DNA of 64,000 bases from Erinaceus europaeus (GCF_950295315.1 NC_080171.1:99425445-99489444); one strand, 5' to 3'; numbered from the stretch's first letter, positions 21,262 to 32,115 are shown. Notes: generated from the letters alone by a model not told the origin. Made by a program: numbers and translations.

Positions 21262-21548
21262 AAGAGCCAGGCAGTAGCGCAGCGGGTTAAGCGCACGTGG
21301 TGCAAAGCACAAGGACTGGCATAAGGATCCTGGTTGGAGCCCCCAGCTCCCCACCTGCAAGGGAGTCACTTCACAGGCAGTGAAGCAGATCTGCAGGTGT
21401 CTGTCTTTCTCTCCCCCTCTCTGTATTCCCCTCCTCTCTCCATTTCTCTCTGTCCTATCCAACAACAACATCAATAACAACAATAATATCTACAACAACA
21501 ATAAAAAGACAGCAAGGGCAACAAAAGGGAAAATTAAAAAAAAAAAAA
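21262..21548 (+). mobile_element. Type A SINE with TSD
   Basis: Perfect 15-bp flanks aagaaccagagaaac at 21247-21261 and 21549-21563. Confidence 0.92.
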
Positions 21549-21563
21549 AAGAACCAGAGAAAC

Positions 21564-21906
21564 TCTAGACCTTGTGTAACACATTTTGGAGGTAAGTTAT
21601 GTTTGTTAGCAAATTGGTTCCTGGAGCTCTTGATCAACCTTACCCTACTTTAATTCATAGCAGGAAGTGAATATGAAACTTAAGTACATAAACTCTCACT
21701 CAAAAGGAATAGGACTTCCTTAATTTTCCTATAACTTCAACCTGATTTTTACCTCATGTCTCATTTTGCCTAGTGGCAAGAACATTCAGAGTCATTTCAC
21801 TGGCTCATGCTTACTTTCCCGGGTCCTTAATTATTGCCAAATTATCTAGGCCTGGGGCTTCCCACCTTCTTATTTTATGTTCAGCATCATTTGTTTCTCT
21901 TCCCAG
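21564..21906. other. Intron preceding exon
   Basis: No recognised element. It ends in the acceptor CTCTTCCCAG. Confidence 0.55.
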
Positions 21907-22079
21907 GCTGCCACTTATATGCCATTAACACTCACCATAGCAGAGAGCTAAGGATTGTGGTTGCAATCCGGAATAAACTGCTTCTGATCACAAGGAAACA
22001 CAAGCCAAGCACAGGAACCAGCATCTCCCTGTTATCTCCTCTCTTGGAGTCCCCTGTTGAAGAATTCCAGTACATCAGG
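21907..22079 (+). CDS. GARNL3: GARNL3 coding exon, CNH domain
   Basis: Phase 1 to phase 0, donor GTAGGT. It encodes G/CHLYAINTHHSRELRIVVA through NKLLLITRKH to SPVEEFQYIR (57 full codons). The core ELRIVVAIRNKLLLIT is a clear CNH propeller strand pair. The Ser/Thr-rich loop around SLLSPLLESP precedes EFQYIRE, where the next propeller blade begins. Confidence 0.94.
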
Positions 22080-22504
22080 GTAGGTTTATTCTGAATGTCC
22101 CTGTCTCCTTCCAGCCCGAGTCCGTCATCCCCTGCAGATCTCTCATAAGTAACTGCCCCACAGGTCAATGATCAACTGAAGAAACCCTTACCTGTTATTC
22201 CAACTCCCCCTAGAGGACTAAGGCAGGCAGGATTCTACTCTGCCCACCTTACTTCTGCACAACTGGGGAGACAGCAATAAGCAAAGGAGAGAGCAATAAG
22301 TAAAGCCAAGTCTTCCTTCTCCAGAAGTTTGCTTTCTAATTGAAGAATAGAAACACATCAAGTAAATCTTTGGATCCTGAGAATAACAGTGAAAGAGAAC
22401 AAGAGAACAAAGGGTGATGGAGAAGGAGTTTGGGGGCCTCTTTTAGAAATGTTACCCCAAAAAAACCCTCTCAGAAAAGCTTATCTCTGAACAGAGGTTC
22501 AAAC
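22080..22504. other. Intron, no recognised element
   Basis: No repeat or gene recognised. Confidence 0.5.
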
Positions 22505-22776
22505 AATTTTTTTCCACCAGGGTTATCACTGGGGCTTGGTGCCATTTTTTCCCTTTTCACCAACCCCCCCTTTCTACTTTTATTTGACAGGACAGAAAGA
22601 AATTGAGAGGGGAGGGGAATACAGAGAGGGGGAAAGAAAAAAGATACCTGCAGACCTGCCTCACTGCTCATGAAGCATTCCCCTGTGAGTGGGCCCAGAG
22701 CAGGGGCTCAAACCTGGGTCCCTGCACATAGTGATAAGAGCACTTAACCAGGTACTACACCACCCGGTCCCCCCAA
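22505..22776 (-). mobile_element. Type B SINE with 3' module, reverse
   Basis: caccagggttatcactgggg (module), body with agacctgcctcactgctcat, head end ccaggtactacaccacccgg. Confidence 0.8.
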
Positions 22777-22789
22777 ACAAAATGTTTTA

Positions 22790-23120
22790 AGTGAGTTACG
22801 ACAGAAGGAAAAGTCAATCAAGGATTCTGACAACTTGTTCAAGGCACTAGAGCCCAGGGCAACTAGAGCCAAAGGCATAAGGCAAGGAAATGAGAAGGCA
22901 AGGGATCAGATTGTCTCAACCCCTGAAGGCCATTGCAAGGCATTTGCCTTCCATTCTGAGTGAGCCATTGCAAAGTCTGAAGGAGAGAAGTGGCAACTTT
23001 TAAAATATCATTCTGGCTCTTGGACAGAGAGGAACATAGAGAACCATGAAGGAAGCAGGTGCTAAGAGGCTAATGTGAATCCTAGCAAGAGATAAAGGTG
23101 GCCTCAGTAGTTCAGGGAGT
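22790..23120 (+). repeat. Old unclassified interspersed repeat
   Basis: ccctgaaggccattgcaagg and aaatatcattctggctcttg match a mammal-wide ancient repeat pattern whose class I cannot name with certainty. A related block may lie at 32640-33910. Confidence 0.35.
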
Positions 23121-23407
23121 GAGCAAAACTGCCCTGCATGCCAGATACAAATCCAGTAACAAATGTCTCCTGAGAATCGAGTTCCTTTCCTGTCTTTACC
23201 ATCTCATGTCTCTTTAAAAACTATCGTACCTTCAGGTGTAAACTATGCCAAATGTTGTCTGTCATAGCAGAGCATACCTATAGAATTTAAAACTAGTTTT
23301 TGCCTGGAACTAAAGCATTTTGAATCTTACATAGCAGTTTCTGCTAATCTTCAGTTCAGGGGTCACAACAGCATTAACAATTAAATTAAATTAAATTAAA
23401 AGTTAAA

Positions 23408-23632
23408 ATAAATTTTTTAATTTATTTATTTTAAAAAGGAGACATTGACAAAACCATAGGACAAGAGGGGTACAACTCCACACAATTCCCACCACCAGAT
23501 CTCCGTATCCCACCCCCTCCCCTGATAGCCTTCCCACTCTCTATCCCTCTGGGAGCATAGACCCAGGGTCACTGTGGGTGCAGAAGGGGGATTCTTACTC
23601 TGAGTAGGTGCTAATCTTCTCCCCAACCCCAG
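23408..23632 (-). mobile_element. Family F repeat, reverse, 5' truncated
   Basis: Starts with the T-rich tail end, then aaaaccataggacaagaggg, acaattcccaccaccagatc and ctctgggagcatagacccag, matching the copies near 47000 and 61171. Confidence 0.85.
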
Positions 23633-23649
23633 CTCATTAGCCCGAAATT

Positions 23650-24076
23650 CCCCAACCCCCCACCACCAGGATTTTCACTGGATTTCAGTGCTGGCACTAC
23701 AAATCCACCTCTTCCCGCTGCCTTTTATTTATTTTTTTTCTATTTCTTTTCTTTTTTTACCAGAGCACTGATCAACTTTGGCTTATGGTGGTGTGGGGGA
23801 TTGACCTGGGACTTCAGAACCTCAGGCATGGAAGTCTCTTTGTAAAACCATTATGATATCTATCCCACCCATTTTTTTCCTATTTCTTACTGGATAGGAC
23901 AGAGAGAAATCGAGAGGGGAGGGGAAAATAGAGATGGAGAGAGACAAAGAGACACCTGCAGTACTTGTTTCACTGCTCATGAAGCATCCCCTGCAGATGG
24001 GGAACAGGGCTTGAACCCAAGCCCTTGTGCATGGTAACGTGTACACTTTGTCTGGTGTGCCACTACCCACCCTTCA
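23650..24076 (-). mobile_element. Type B SINE with module, reverse, split by type D
   Basis: The module part (ccaccaggattttcactgga) is at the left. The body resumes after 23868 with tactggataggacagagaga and ends tctggtgtgccactacccac. Confidence 0.8.
23738..23868 (-). mobile_element. Type D SINE nested in type B SINE
   Basis: taccagagcactgatcaact, gattgacctgggacttcaga and accattatgatatctatccc in reverse type D order. Confidence 0.8.
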
Positions 24077-24169
24077 CCCATGTTAATCTTCTTATAGAGC
24101 AATTGGTGAGCTCATGAAAATCTATGCAGAATATGTGCATTTATTAGTGGAATTAGATTTTCTGAGTTT

Positions 24170-24370
24170 ATAACTTGGCTCTATTACATGAATGTTATGG
24201 GGAGGTAGGTGAGTTACAGAAATTTTGAGCCTCAGTTTCCTCGTCTGCAAAGTAGAATAACAACCTGCCCTGTTTCATAAGTTTGCTATAAGGATTCAAT
24301 GAGAATAATGACTGGCACTGTGTTTTATGCTTAATAAGATTAGCAATTATGATTATTATCATGATAGTTA
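24170..24370 (+). mobile_element. MIR
   Basis: gagcctcagtttcctcgtct, then gctataaggattcaatgaga and gactggcactgtgttttatg are diagnostic for the MIR core and 3' half. Confidence 0.8.
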
Positions 24371-24654
24371 TTTTTAAGTCACAGGGCAGTGCCAGACTTT
24401 CTGAGGACAAATGCAGATCACACTTTTGTCAGTTTCCCACAATTATTTCCTGGCCTCTCCCCTTTGCGGTAGGCAGAGGACTGAGCCTTGAGGATAATTC
24501 ATAAGAGGGAGATATCTGATATGGTCACTGCCTCTCTCTCGCTCTCCCTACCTTGGGGATAAGGCCTCTTCTGGATGGGAGGTTGACTGTGACGGTGGCT
24601 AGGAAAATAACTCTGTGCCCTAACCTTTCTCTGGCTTCATCACTAACCTCACAG

Positions 24655-24813
24655 GAGATATGTCTGTCTGACTCTCCTGTGGTGATGACCTTAGTAGATG
24701 GGCCGGCTGAAGAGAGTGACAACCTCATCTGTGTGGCTTATCGGCATCAGTTCGACGTGGTGAACGAGAGCACAGGAGAGGCCTTCAGGCTGCACCACGT
24801 GGAGGCTAACAGG
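24655..24813 (+). CDS. GARNL3: GARNL3 coding exon, CNH domain
   Basis: 53 codons, phase 0 both sides, acceptor CTCACAG, donor GTAAGC. It encodes EICLSDSPVVMTLVDGPAEE through NLICVAYRHQFDVVNESTGE to HHVEANR. The segment ICLSDSP followed by LICVAYRHQFDVVN is the highly conserved CNH centre (compare the C-V-G...F-x-L-I pattern of other CNH proteins). This is among the best-supported exons for the GARNL3 call. Confidence 0.95.
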
Positions 24814-24916
24814 GTAAGCTGACGGGTTTAGGCACAAGAGGGAAGCCGAGAAGACTAGGAGTTCTGCCCTCTACCTTTGGGTGCCCTGATTAGGCTTTCT
24901 CTTAAGTGATGTTACC

Positions 24917-25126
24917 AAGGGCCAGGTGGTGGCGCACCTGGTTGAGTACACGATACAATCCACAAGGACCCGGCCGGGTCTGACCCAGTTCCCACCTGCA
25001 GGGGGCAAAGCTTTGCGAGTGGTGAAGCAGTGTTGCAGGTGTTTCTCTCTCTTCCTCTCTGTCACCCCCTTTCCTCTTGATTTCTGACTGTCTATATCCA
25101 ATAGATAAAGATAATAAAAAATAAAA
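24917..25126 (+). mobile_element. Type B SINE
   Basis: gggccaggtggtggcgcacc head and atccaatagataaagataat tail. It starts about 100 bp after a donor site. Confidence 0.9.
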
Positions 25127-25129
25127 CAT

Positions 25130-25311
25130 GGGGAGTCGGGTGGTAGCTCAGCGGGTTAAGCGAAAGTGGCCAAAGCGCAAGGACTGGCAGAAGGATCCCG
25201 GTTCAAGCACCTGGCTCCCCACCTGCAAGGGAGTCGCTTCACAGTGAAAAAGGCAGTGAAACAGGTCTGCAGGTATCTATCTTTCTCTCCCCCTCTCTGT
25301 CTTCCCCTCCT
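25130..25311 (+). mobile_element. Type A SINE, 3' truncated
   Basis: Head ggggagtcgggtggtagctc. It stops abruptly in the pyrimidine block (gtcttcccctcctcc) and lacks the CAA/TAA tail. Confidence 0.85.
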
Positions 25312-25465
25312 CCTGAACCCATTATGATGATGCTACTAAGATATGCCCAACATAAACATTCGTTAAAATGACTCATTACTGTGTAGACCACTTAATAAAA
25401 GCAATATTTTGAAGGAGGGTAAAAAAATAAAATAATAATAGCAAGATTTTAAGAAATAGAAAAAT

Positions 25466-25575
25466 CAGGGTTGAGGAGATAGCATAATGGTTATGCAAAA
25501 GCCTTTCAAGCCTGAGCCATAAGCTAGAACTGAGCAGTGTTCTGGTATAAAATAAAATAAAATAAAATAAAATAA
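25466..25575 (+). mobile_element. Type D SINE with (AAAAT)n tail
   Basis: gaggagatagcataatggtt head, internal deletion in the B-box region, hairpin end, then AAAAT units. Confidence 0.8.
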
Positions 25576-25660
25576 TCAGGAAAATTCAGTTTAATTTTAT
25601 ATAATACAAAACCTCCTTGTCTTCCATTGTTATCAATTACAGGTCCACCAGTCATTTCAG

Positions 25661-25905
25661 GTTAGAGAGGTAGCTCACCAGATAGGGCCAGTGCTCTGCC
25701 ATGCAAGACCCAGGTTCAAGCCCCACACTAGAAGGCAGGTATGATGGCACAGGAGGAAGCTCCAGTGCTGTGGTGGTTTCCCCTTCTGTCTCTATACATC
25801 CCTCTGTCTCTATATGTCCCTCTATCTGAATGAAAAGTCACCTGGGAATGGTGAAATGGTACATGCATGAAGCCCCAGCTCTGCAAATAATAATATCAAT
25901 AATAA
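25661..25905 (+). mobile_element. Type G SINE
   Basis: gagaggtagctcaccagata head, ggttcaagccccacactaga, then ggaggaagctccagtgctgt and ctgaatgaaaagtcacctgg. Confidence 0.7.
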
Positions 25906-26071
25906 TTTTTTAAATCTGTCATTTCCCTTATATACAGTCACGTGTTGCTTAAGGACCAGGATATATGCCAAGAACTGCATCATTAGATTTTGTCATTGAA
26001 CGAATGTATTAGAGTGGTGTCATCCACTATCCTACAAGGCTACATGAACTAGACTACTGAGATTACATAGT

Positions 26072-26278
26072 CAGGGACCGGTGGAGCATTTGTTTAAGCA
26101 CATACATTACAGTGTGCAAGGACCTGGGTTCAAAACCCTGGTCCTCACCTGCAGTTTGGGAAAAGCTTCACAAGTGGTGAAGCAAAGCTGCAGGTGTCTC
26201 TCTGTCTCTCTCCTTTGCTATCTCCCCCTCATCTCTCAATTTCCCTCTGTCCCTATCCAAAAATAAAGATTAAAAAGA
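26072..26278 (+). mobile_element. Type B SINE with TSD
   Basis: Flanked by gagattacatagt at 26059-26071 and 26279-26291. Confidence 0.9.
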
Positions 26279-26354
26279 GAGATTACATAGTAAAAGTACC
26301 CCTGAACCTAGCATCAAGTGACTCATAACTACATTCACATACAGTTATATGTGT

Positions 26355-26372
26355 ACACACACACACACACGG
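26355..26372. repeat. (CA)n microsatellite
   Basis: Short CA dinucleotide run. Confidence 0.9.
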
Positions 26373-26384
26373 TACCCAAATCTG

Positions 26385-26565
26385 TCTGCAACTGGAATTG
26401 CCTGAGTAGTTTCAAAAAACTACAGATGTCCATATCTCTCACTCCCAGCTTTTAAAAAATATCAGTGTTCTGTCGGCCACTCCAGTTACATCAGAATTTC
26501 TGGGTAGCTGGAACTTGGGAATCAATGGGTAGTAAGTGTCCCCTGGGTGATATGAATAATGAATG
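26385..26565 (+). mobile_element. MER5-like DNA transposon relic
   Basis: aactggaattgcctgagtag, cagcttttaaaaaatatcag and agttacatcagaatttctgg resemble MER5-type hAT sequence. Confidence 0.5.
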
Positions 26566-26689
26566 ACCTGGTAGACTGAGTCTGAGAATCTTCCTAATTT
26601 AAAGCCAGGAGGGCAGCAGCTCCAGCCCTCCAGCAGGGAACCTACCTCCTCTAGTTTGATGACATATATATATGTATATATATATTTAA

Positions 26690-26975
26690 TTTTTACTTTT
26701 AAAATTTTTCCCCTTTTGTTGCCCCTGTTGTTTATCATCATTGTTGTCATTGTTGTTGTTATTGCTGTCATTGTTGTTGGATAGGACAGAGAGAAATGGA
26801 GAGAGGAGAGGAAGACAGAGGGGGGAGAGAAAGACAGACACCTGCAGACCTGCTTCACCACCTGTGAAGCGACTCCCCTGCAGGTGGGGAGCCAGAAGCT
26901 CGAACCAGGATCCTGATGCTGGTCCATGCACTTTCCGCCATGTGCATTTAACCCACTGCGCCACTGACCGGCTCC
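26690..26975 (-). mobile_element. Type A SINE, reverse
   Basis: cccttttgttgcccctgttg tail side, gcgactcccctgcaggtggg, head end gcgccactgaccggctccc. An (AT)n run borders its tail. Confidence 0.9.
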
Positions 26976-27540
26976 CTAGTTTACTGACTTCTAAGGAGGA
27001 AGGGTCTGATTTGCCTTAAAGTTCTTGCCCTTTCTCTTTTTCAAAATTCTCTGTGTGAACAGTCAAAAAATGGAGTAGGAGTTGGAAAATTATGTCCCTT
27101 GCTATTTTTTGTTCCACCTGACAGCCAGTTCCCAAGACTAAGCCTGCCTTTTCTGGTGAAAGAGTCCTCAGCTTGTTTCAGAGGAACTTTCTGGCATGTT
27201 CAGGTTTAAGACACCTCATGCTTAAGTGGTTACATGTTTGAATTTACAGCATTCAGGAGATTGGTGATTATTGTTTTTTTACCTATATGTAATGCCCTGT
27301 TAATTTAACAGGGTGGTTGTGGATTTTTTTTCTCTCTCTGATGAAAAAAATGTGTGGATTTTTTTCTCTCTCATGAAGACTCAGGAAAAGTTGGGTTGAA
27401 AGTTTTGTTTGATTTCTGCTTTACTTGTTTTTCTATGCAAAACAATTCTATTATGTTCTGTCTTTTCTTGACTATATTTTCTAAAACAAATTTACAAAGT
27501 TTTTCCCTAAGACAAAATGTTGGTTAATAAAGGGGGAGGG
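26976..27540. other. Intron, no recognised element
   Basis: T-rich. It includes a local near-duplication of tgtggatttttttctctctc around 27318 and 27353. Confidence 0.5.
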
Positions 27541-27542
27541 AA

Positions 27543-27640
27543 TAGCAATGTGGGAGATAGCTCGCCTGGTAGAGCCCATGCCCTGCTGTATGGGAGACCC
27601 TGGGTTTGAGCATGGGAGCACCATGGAAGTCCCTAGAGGA
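27543..27640 (+). mobile_element. Type G SINE remnant
   Basis: gggagatagctcgcctggta head and ctgtatgggagaccctgggt. It breaks at the L1 insertion target. Confidence 0.6.
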
Positions 27641-27660
27641 AAGAAAATGGCATGAGCTAT

Positions 27661-28151
27661 TATACCAAAGTAAAAGACTGTGGAGTAGGGGGGAGCGTTC
27701 AGGTCCTGGAACATGATAGCAGAGGACATAGTGGGAGTTGTGGAAAAATGAGAAATGTTGCACATGTACAGACTATTGTATTTTATTGTCAACTATAAAC
27801 CACAAATCCCCCAATAAAGAATTGTTTTAAAAATAAAGAAAATGGGGAGTCGGGATGTAGCACAGCGGGTTAAGCGCAGGTGGTGCAAAGCACAAGGACC
27901 AGCATAAGGATCCCGGTTCGAGCCCCGGCTCCCCACCTGCAGGGGAGTCGCTTCACAGGCAGTGAAGCAGGTCTGCAGGTGTCTATCTTTCTCTCCCCCT
28001 CTCTGTCTTCCCCTCCTCTCTCCATTTCTCTCTGTCTTATCCAACAACGACGACAACAACAATAATAACTACAACAATAAAACAATAAGGGCAACAAAGG
28101 GAATAAATAAATAAAATAAATTAAAAAAACAACAAGGGCAACAAAAGGGAA

Positions 28152-28211
<60 letters not shown>
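27661..28211 (+). mobile_element. Composite insertion: L1 3' end, type A SINE, (GAAA)n
   Basis: L1 3'UTR at 27661-27840 (ttataccaaagtaaaagact to cccccaataaagaattg), then a complete type A SINE at 27845-28150 with a doubled tail segment, then (GAAA)n at 28151-28217. The whole is bracketed by aagaaaatggcatgagctat (27641-27660) and aagaaaatgtcatgagctat (28212-28231), so the L1 inserted first and the SINE entered its poly(A) tail. Confidence 0.85.
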
Positions 28212-28215
<4 letters not shown>

Positions 28216-28217
28216 AA
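28151..28217. repeat. (GAAA)n microsatellite
   Basis: About 16 GAAA units grown from a retroposon tail. Confidence 0.95.
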
Positions 28218-28530
28218 ATGTCATGAGCTATGACTTTGTAAAACCTTGTTAGAAATGGCCTGCCTGGGGAACTAAGACCAGCTTTCACCTAGAGGCTCCT
28301 GCAGCAGGACCCCATTTCCATGGAGGAAGATGAGAGAGAGAGAGAGAGGGAGAGAGAGATCCACCAAACTCAGGTATTTGGGGACTGAGTGTCACTCAGA
28401 TGGTACCCTCTGTCAGCCTTGCTCCTGCCCCATTCCTCCTTGCTTCTCAGCTGGGGCCAGTGGATTCCTATTTCATGTCTATACCTCCCTTCAGGGACTA
28501 AGATAATCCTTGCTCAAGAAAAATGTCTCA

Positions 28531-28825
28531 GGGAGTCGGGCAGTAGCACAGCTGGTTAAGCACAGGTGGCAAGAAGCGCAAGGACCAGAGCAATGATCCT
28601 GGTTCCAGTCCTTGGCTCCCCACCTGCAGGGGAGTCGCTTCACAGGCAGTGAAGCAGGTCTGCAGGTGTCTGTCTTTCTCTCCCCCTCTTTGTCTTCCTC
28701 TCCTCTCTCCATTTCTCTCTGTCCTATCCGACAATGACGACATCAACAACAATGATAACTACAGCAACAATTTGAAAAAGGACAACAAAAGGGAAAATAA
28801 ATAAAATATTAAAAAAAAAAAAGAA
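28531..28825 (+). mobile_element. Type A SINE with TSD
   Basis: Perfect 15-bp flanks aagaaaaatgtctca at 28516-28530 and 28826-28840. Confidence 0.92.
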
Positions 28826-28840
28826 AAGAAAAATGTCTCA

Positions 28841-29200
28841 GAAGCACCGTAGTCAGCACCATAAGTTTAGTTCACTGTTAGACCCACTGTGGCCCACTGC
28901 CTCACCAGCAGCAGGTGCCTCGTCCCTAGACCAAAGGCCTCTTCTGAAAGTAACTGCAGATGTGGTCATGGGATGTGGGTCTCTAATTTTCTCCTGCTCC
29001 CAAGTCCCCATCTTGACTGTCTACTTAGAGGTCAGAACTCAGTGGTTTTGCTGAGAGCTTACCCCCAGAATCCCCTGGGAAAGTTGATCACTGGCCTAGC
29101 TGTGAACCTTCTTTCAGTTGGGGTAGGAAAGTCAGACTTCACTTGACTTTTGGAAGACAAATGAAGAAATGTCTGTCTTTTGAATTTTATCACCACCAAG
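28841..29200. other. Intron, no recognised element
   Basis: Open frames 28833-29054 and 28889-29146 lie in different frames of the same stretch, without motifs. Confidence 0.5.
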
Positions 29201-29215
29201 TTATTTTTATCTTTT

Positions 29216-29525
29216 TTTTTTTGCCTCCAGGGTTATTGCTGGGGCTCAGTGCCTGCACTATAAATCCACTGCTTCTGGAGGCTATTTTTTTCCCTTTTGT
29301 TGCCCTTGTTGTTTATCGTTGTTGTTGTTGTTATTACTGTTGTTGGATAGGAAAGAGAGAAATTGAAAGAAGAGGGGAAGACAGAGGGGGGAAAGATAGA
29401 CACCTGTAGACCTGCTTCACTACTTGTGAAGCGAGCCCCCTGAAGATGTGGAGCCAGGGGCTTGATGCCGTTCCTTGTGCTTCGCATCATGTGCACTTAA
29501 CCCGATGCGCTACTGCCCGGCCCCC
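29216..29525 (-). mobile_element. Type A SINE with 3' module, reverse (serial insertion 1)
   Basis: Starts tgcctccagggttattgctg and ends ctactgcccggccccc. Preceded by ttatttttatctttt and followed by tatgtttatctttt. Confidence 0.9.
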
Positions 29526-29539
29526 TATGTTTATCTTTT

Positions 29540-29821
29540 ATTATTATTATTATTATTTTCCCTTTTGTTTCCCTTGTTTTTTTATTATTATTGTAGTTAT
29601 TATTGTTGTAATTGATGTTGTTGTTGTTGGATATGACAGAGAGAAATGGAGAGAGGAAGGGAAGACAGAGAGGGGAGAGAAAGATACCTGCAGACCTGCT
29701 TCACCAGTTGTGAATCGACCCCTCTGCAGGTGTGGACACGGGGGCTTGAACCATGATCCTTATGCCGGTCCTTGTGCTTTAGCCACGTGCGCTTAACCCG
29801 CTGCACTACCGCCCGACTCCC
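29540..29821 (-). mobile_element. Type A SINE, reverse (serial insertion 2)
   Basis: (TTA)n tail side, head end ctaccgcccgactccc. The same target word recurs at 29822-29835. Confidence 0.9.
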
Positions 29822-29854
29822 TATTTTTATCTTTTTCAAATGCCAATAAGATTT

Positions 29855-30119
29855 TTTATATTTATTCCCTTTTGTTGCCCTTGTTTTATTGTTGTAGTTA
29901 TTATTGTTATTGATGTCATCATTGTTGGATAGGACAGAGATAAATGGAGAGAGGAGGGGAAGACAGAGAGGGGGAGAGAAAGACAGACACCTGCTTCACC
30001 GCTTGTGAAGCAACTCCCCTGCAGGTGGGGAGCTGGGGGCTCGAACTGGGATACTTACTTCGGTCCTTGTGCTTTGTGCCACCTGTGCTTAACCTGTTGT
30101 GCTACTGCCCAACTCCCTA
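29855..30119 (-). mobile_element. Type A SINE, reverse (third in cluster)
   Basis: Flanked by gccaataagattt at 29842-29854 and 30120-30132. Confidence 0.9.
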
Positions 30120-30139
30120 GCCAATAAGATTTAAAAAAA

Positions 30140-30580
30140 AATTTCTCATCAGAGTTATTGTTGGGGTTCAGTCTTTTTTTTTCTTTTAGATAGAGAGTGA
30201 TAGGGGCCAAGTGCTAGTCATACATATTACAATGCACAAGGAGCTAAGTTTGAGCCCCTGCTCCCCACTGAAGGGGAAAAGCTTTGCAAGTGGTGAAGCA
30301 GGAATGCAAGTGTCTCTCTGTCTCTTTCCGTCTCTATCACTCCTCCCTTCTTGAATTCTGGCTATCTCTATCCAATAAATAAATAAACATAATTAAAAAT
30401 TTAAAACTTTAAAAAAATTGAGAGTGAAAGAGGGAGAGAGAGAGAGAGAGAAGGGGAGGCACTGCAGCACCACTCCACCATTCATGAAGCCTCCCTCATG
30501 CAGGTGATCCCATGTGGTAACCAAGGGCTCAGTCCCAAGTCCTTGAAAAATGGTAATCAGTACGTTTTACTGAGTTCCCA
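30140..30580 (-). mobile_element. Type B SINE with module, reverse, split by type B forward copy
   Basis: Module remnant (cagagttattgttggggttc) at the left; body resumes at about 30425 with agagagagagagaaggggag and runs to cagtacgttttactgagttc. The nested copy occupies 30196-30418. Confidence 0.7.
30196..30418 (+). mobile_element. Type B SINE nested in reverse type B
   Basis: aggggccaagtgctagtcat head and atccaataaataaataaaca tail; gagagtga flanks both sides. Confidence 0.75.
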
Positions 30581-30686
30581 GATAAACTTTAAAAATAATA
30601 ATAAAGAATAAAAAACCAGGTGTCTATGTACTTCCATAGTTTACCTTATTAAGATTCCTAGAAGGGAGGGTCAAGAATATGCATCT

Positions 30687-30822
30687 TTAAACTTATTTAT
30701 TATATGAGTAGAAGTGAGAAAGACAAGAGTACCACTCGGTCGTATGTGGTGCCAGGAATCAAACCTGGGACTTCATGAATGTGTGGTTTGTGCTCTACCT
30801 ACTGAGCCATCTTCCCAGCCAC
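30687..30822 (-). mobile_element. Type C SINE, reverse
   Basis: aacttatttattatatgagt tail side, aatcaaacctgggacttcat, head end gccatcttcccagcc. Confidence 0.7.
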
Positions 30823-30847
30823 CAGAATATATTTGAAAGCACTCAAG

Positions 30848-30967
30848 GTCAGAGAAGATAGTGCAGTGGTAGCACACAGGTCTTGCATGTGAAAAGTCCA
30901 AGGTTCTGTCCCTGATGCCACCAATAACCAGAGCTGAGTAGTACTCTGGTGGAAAAAAAAAAAAAGG
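30848..30967 (+). mobile_element. Type D SINE
   Basis: cagagaagatagtgcagtgg head and the 3' end accagagctgagtagtactc plus poly(A). Confidence 0.8.
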
Positions 30968-31031
30968 AGGGGGAAGAAAGGATCAATCAGTTAGTTAATT
31001 AATTAATTAATTATAAAAACATTCAAATTGC

Positions 31032-31228
31032 GGGGCTAGGCAGTGGTGCTCCTGGTAAGTGCACATGTTACCATGCTCAAGGACATAGGTTTAAGTCCCC
31101 AGTCCCCACCTGTAGGGGGAAAGCTTCACAAGTGATGAAACTGCTGCAGGTATCTCTCTGTCTCTCTCTTTCTTTATGTCCCCTTTTCTCTCAATTTCTC
31201 TCGGTCCTTTCAAATTAAAGTTAAAAAA
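31032..31228 (+). mobile_element. Type B SINE
   Basis: ggggctaggcagtggtgctc head, gtagggggaaagcttcacaa body, poly(A) end. Confidence 0.85.
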
Positions 31229-31633
31229 AAATTCAAGTAGTTTCTAGTGTCCTCACCTGGACATGTAGCAGTGCTGCAGAGAGTGCTCCCGCCAGCTCCA
31301 TTGCCCATGGAGGAGGCCATTACAGGTACGGAGACCCCAAAGTGGTCTCACTGTGCTGAGTATTAATAAAGGTCTGAAGGAAATGGGATAGCATGCCTAG
31401 GGAGGAGGTGGCCCAGTCTGAATGGCCCTGAGACTCCATGCTTGCTGCCCTGCAGCCTGAAGCTCTGAACATTTACTCATCCTCTTGTCTGCACAGTCCT
31501 GGCACCCGTAATAGACTTGGTGGGTGCAGACACTTCCTTGGCGTCTGCTGCCACTGCCACTGAGTACAACGCTTGGTCTGGATGCTGCCCGAGCTTCCAC
31601 TGCTCCTGTTCCTGCTTCTGGCTGCCCTCCTCC

Positions 31634-31634
<1 letters not shown>
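31229..31634. other. Intron, no recognised element
   Basis: GC-richer than its surroundings. The local frames are extended by the neighbouring CA repeat and are not genes. Confidence 0.5.

Positions 31635-31684
<50 letters not shown>
31635..31684. repeat. (CA)n microsatellite
   Basis: About 25 pure AC units. Confidence 0.97.
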
Positions 31685-31686
<2 letters not shown>

Positions 31687-31861
31687 CAGACATGTCTACA
31701 GACCTGACCTCTAAGTAAACAGGCTGCCAGGACCAACTTTCTCACTGCAGTGAACCCTCCTGGAGTGGCACAGACTCAGCCACCAGACCATGAGACATAG
31801 TTGCCCTCCAGCAGACCTGTCAAGAGTCCCAGGACTATGTTGACAAGTGGAGAAGAACCAG

Positions 31862-31975
31862 AGCACAGTTCAAATCTTGAATGTGGCTTTGCTTGCTGAG
31901 GATCTAAAGTGATTCTACTTCCCTGAGCCTCACTTTACTCATCTGCAAAATGATAACTGTCCCTTTCACTTTCCC
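31862..31975 (+). mobile_element. MIR relic
   Basis: acttccctgagcctcacttt followed by actcatctgcaaaatgataa, the conserved MIR block. Confidence 0.65.
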
Positions 31976-32070
31976 TGGTCAGTGGCAAAGTGAAGTAAAC
32001 TACCTGCCTGAGAATGCTTTCTAAGCAGGGACACATGTCATAGACATGAGGTGTTTCAGGGAGAGTAGAG

Positions 32071-32073
<3 letters not shown>

Positions 32074-32113
<40 letters not shown>
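32074..32113. repeat. (CA)n microsatellite
   Basis: About 20 AC units. Confidence 0.97.

Positions 32114-32115
<2 letters not shown>

Noticed and set aside
31635..32113. Regularly spaced identical repeats considered as a CRISPR-like array
   Set aside because: They are CA microsatellites and dispersed SINEs; there are no spacers of constant length and the genome is mammalian.
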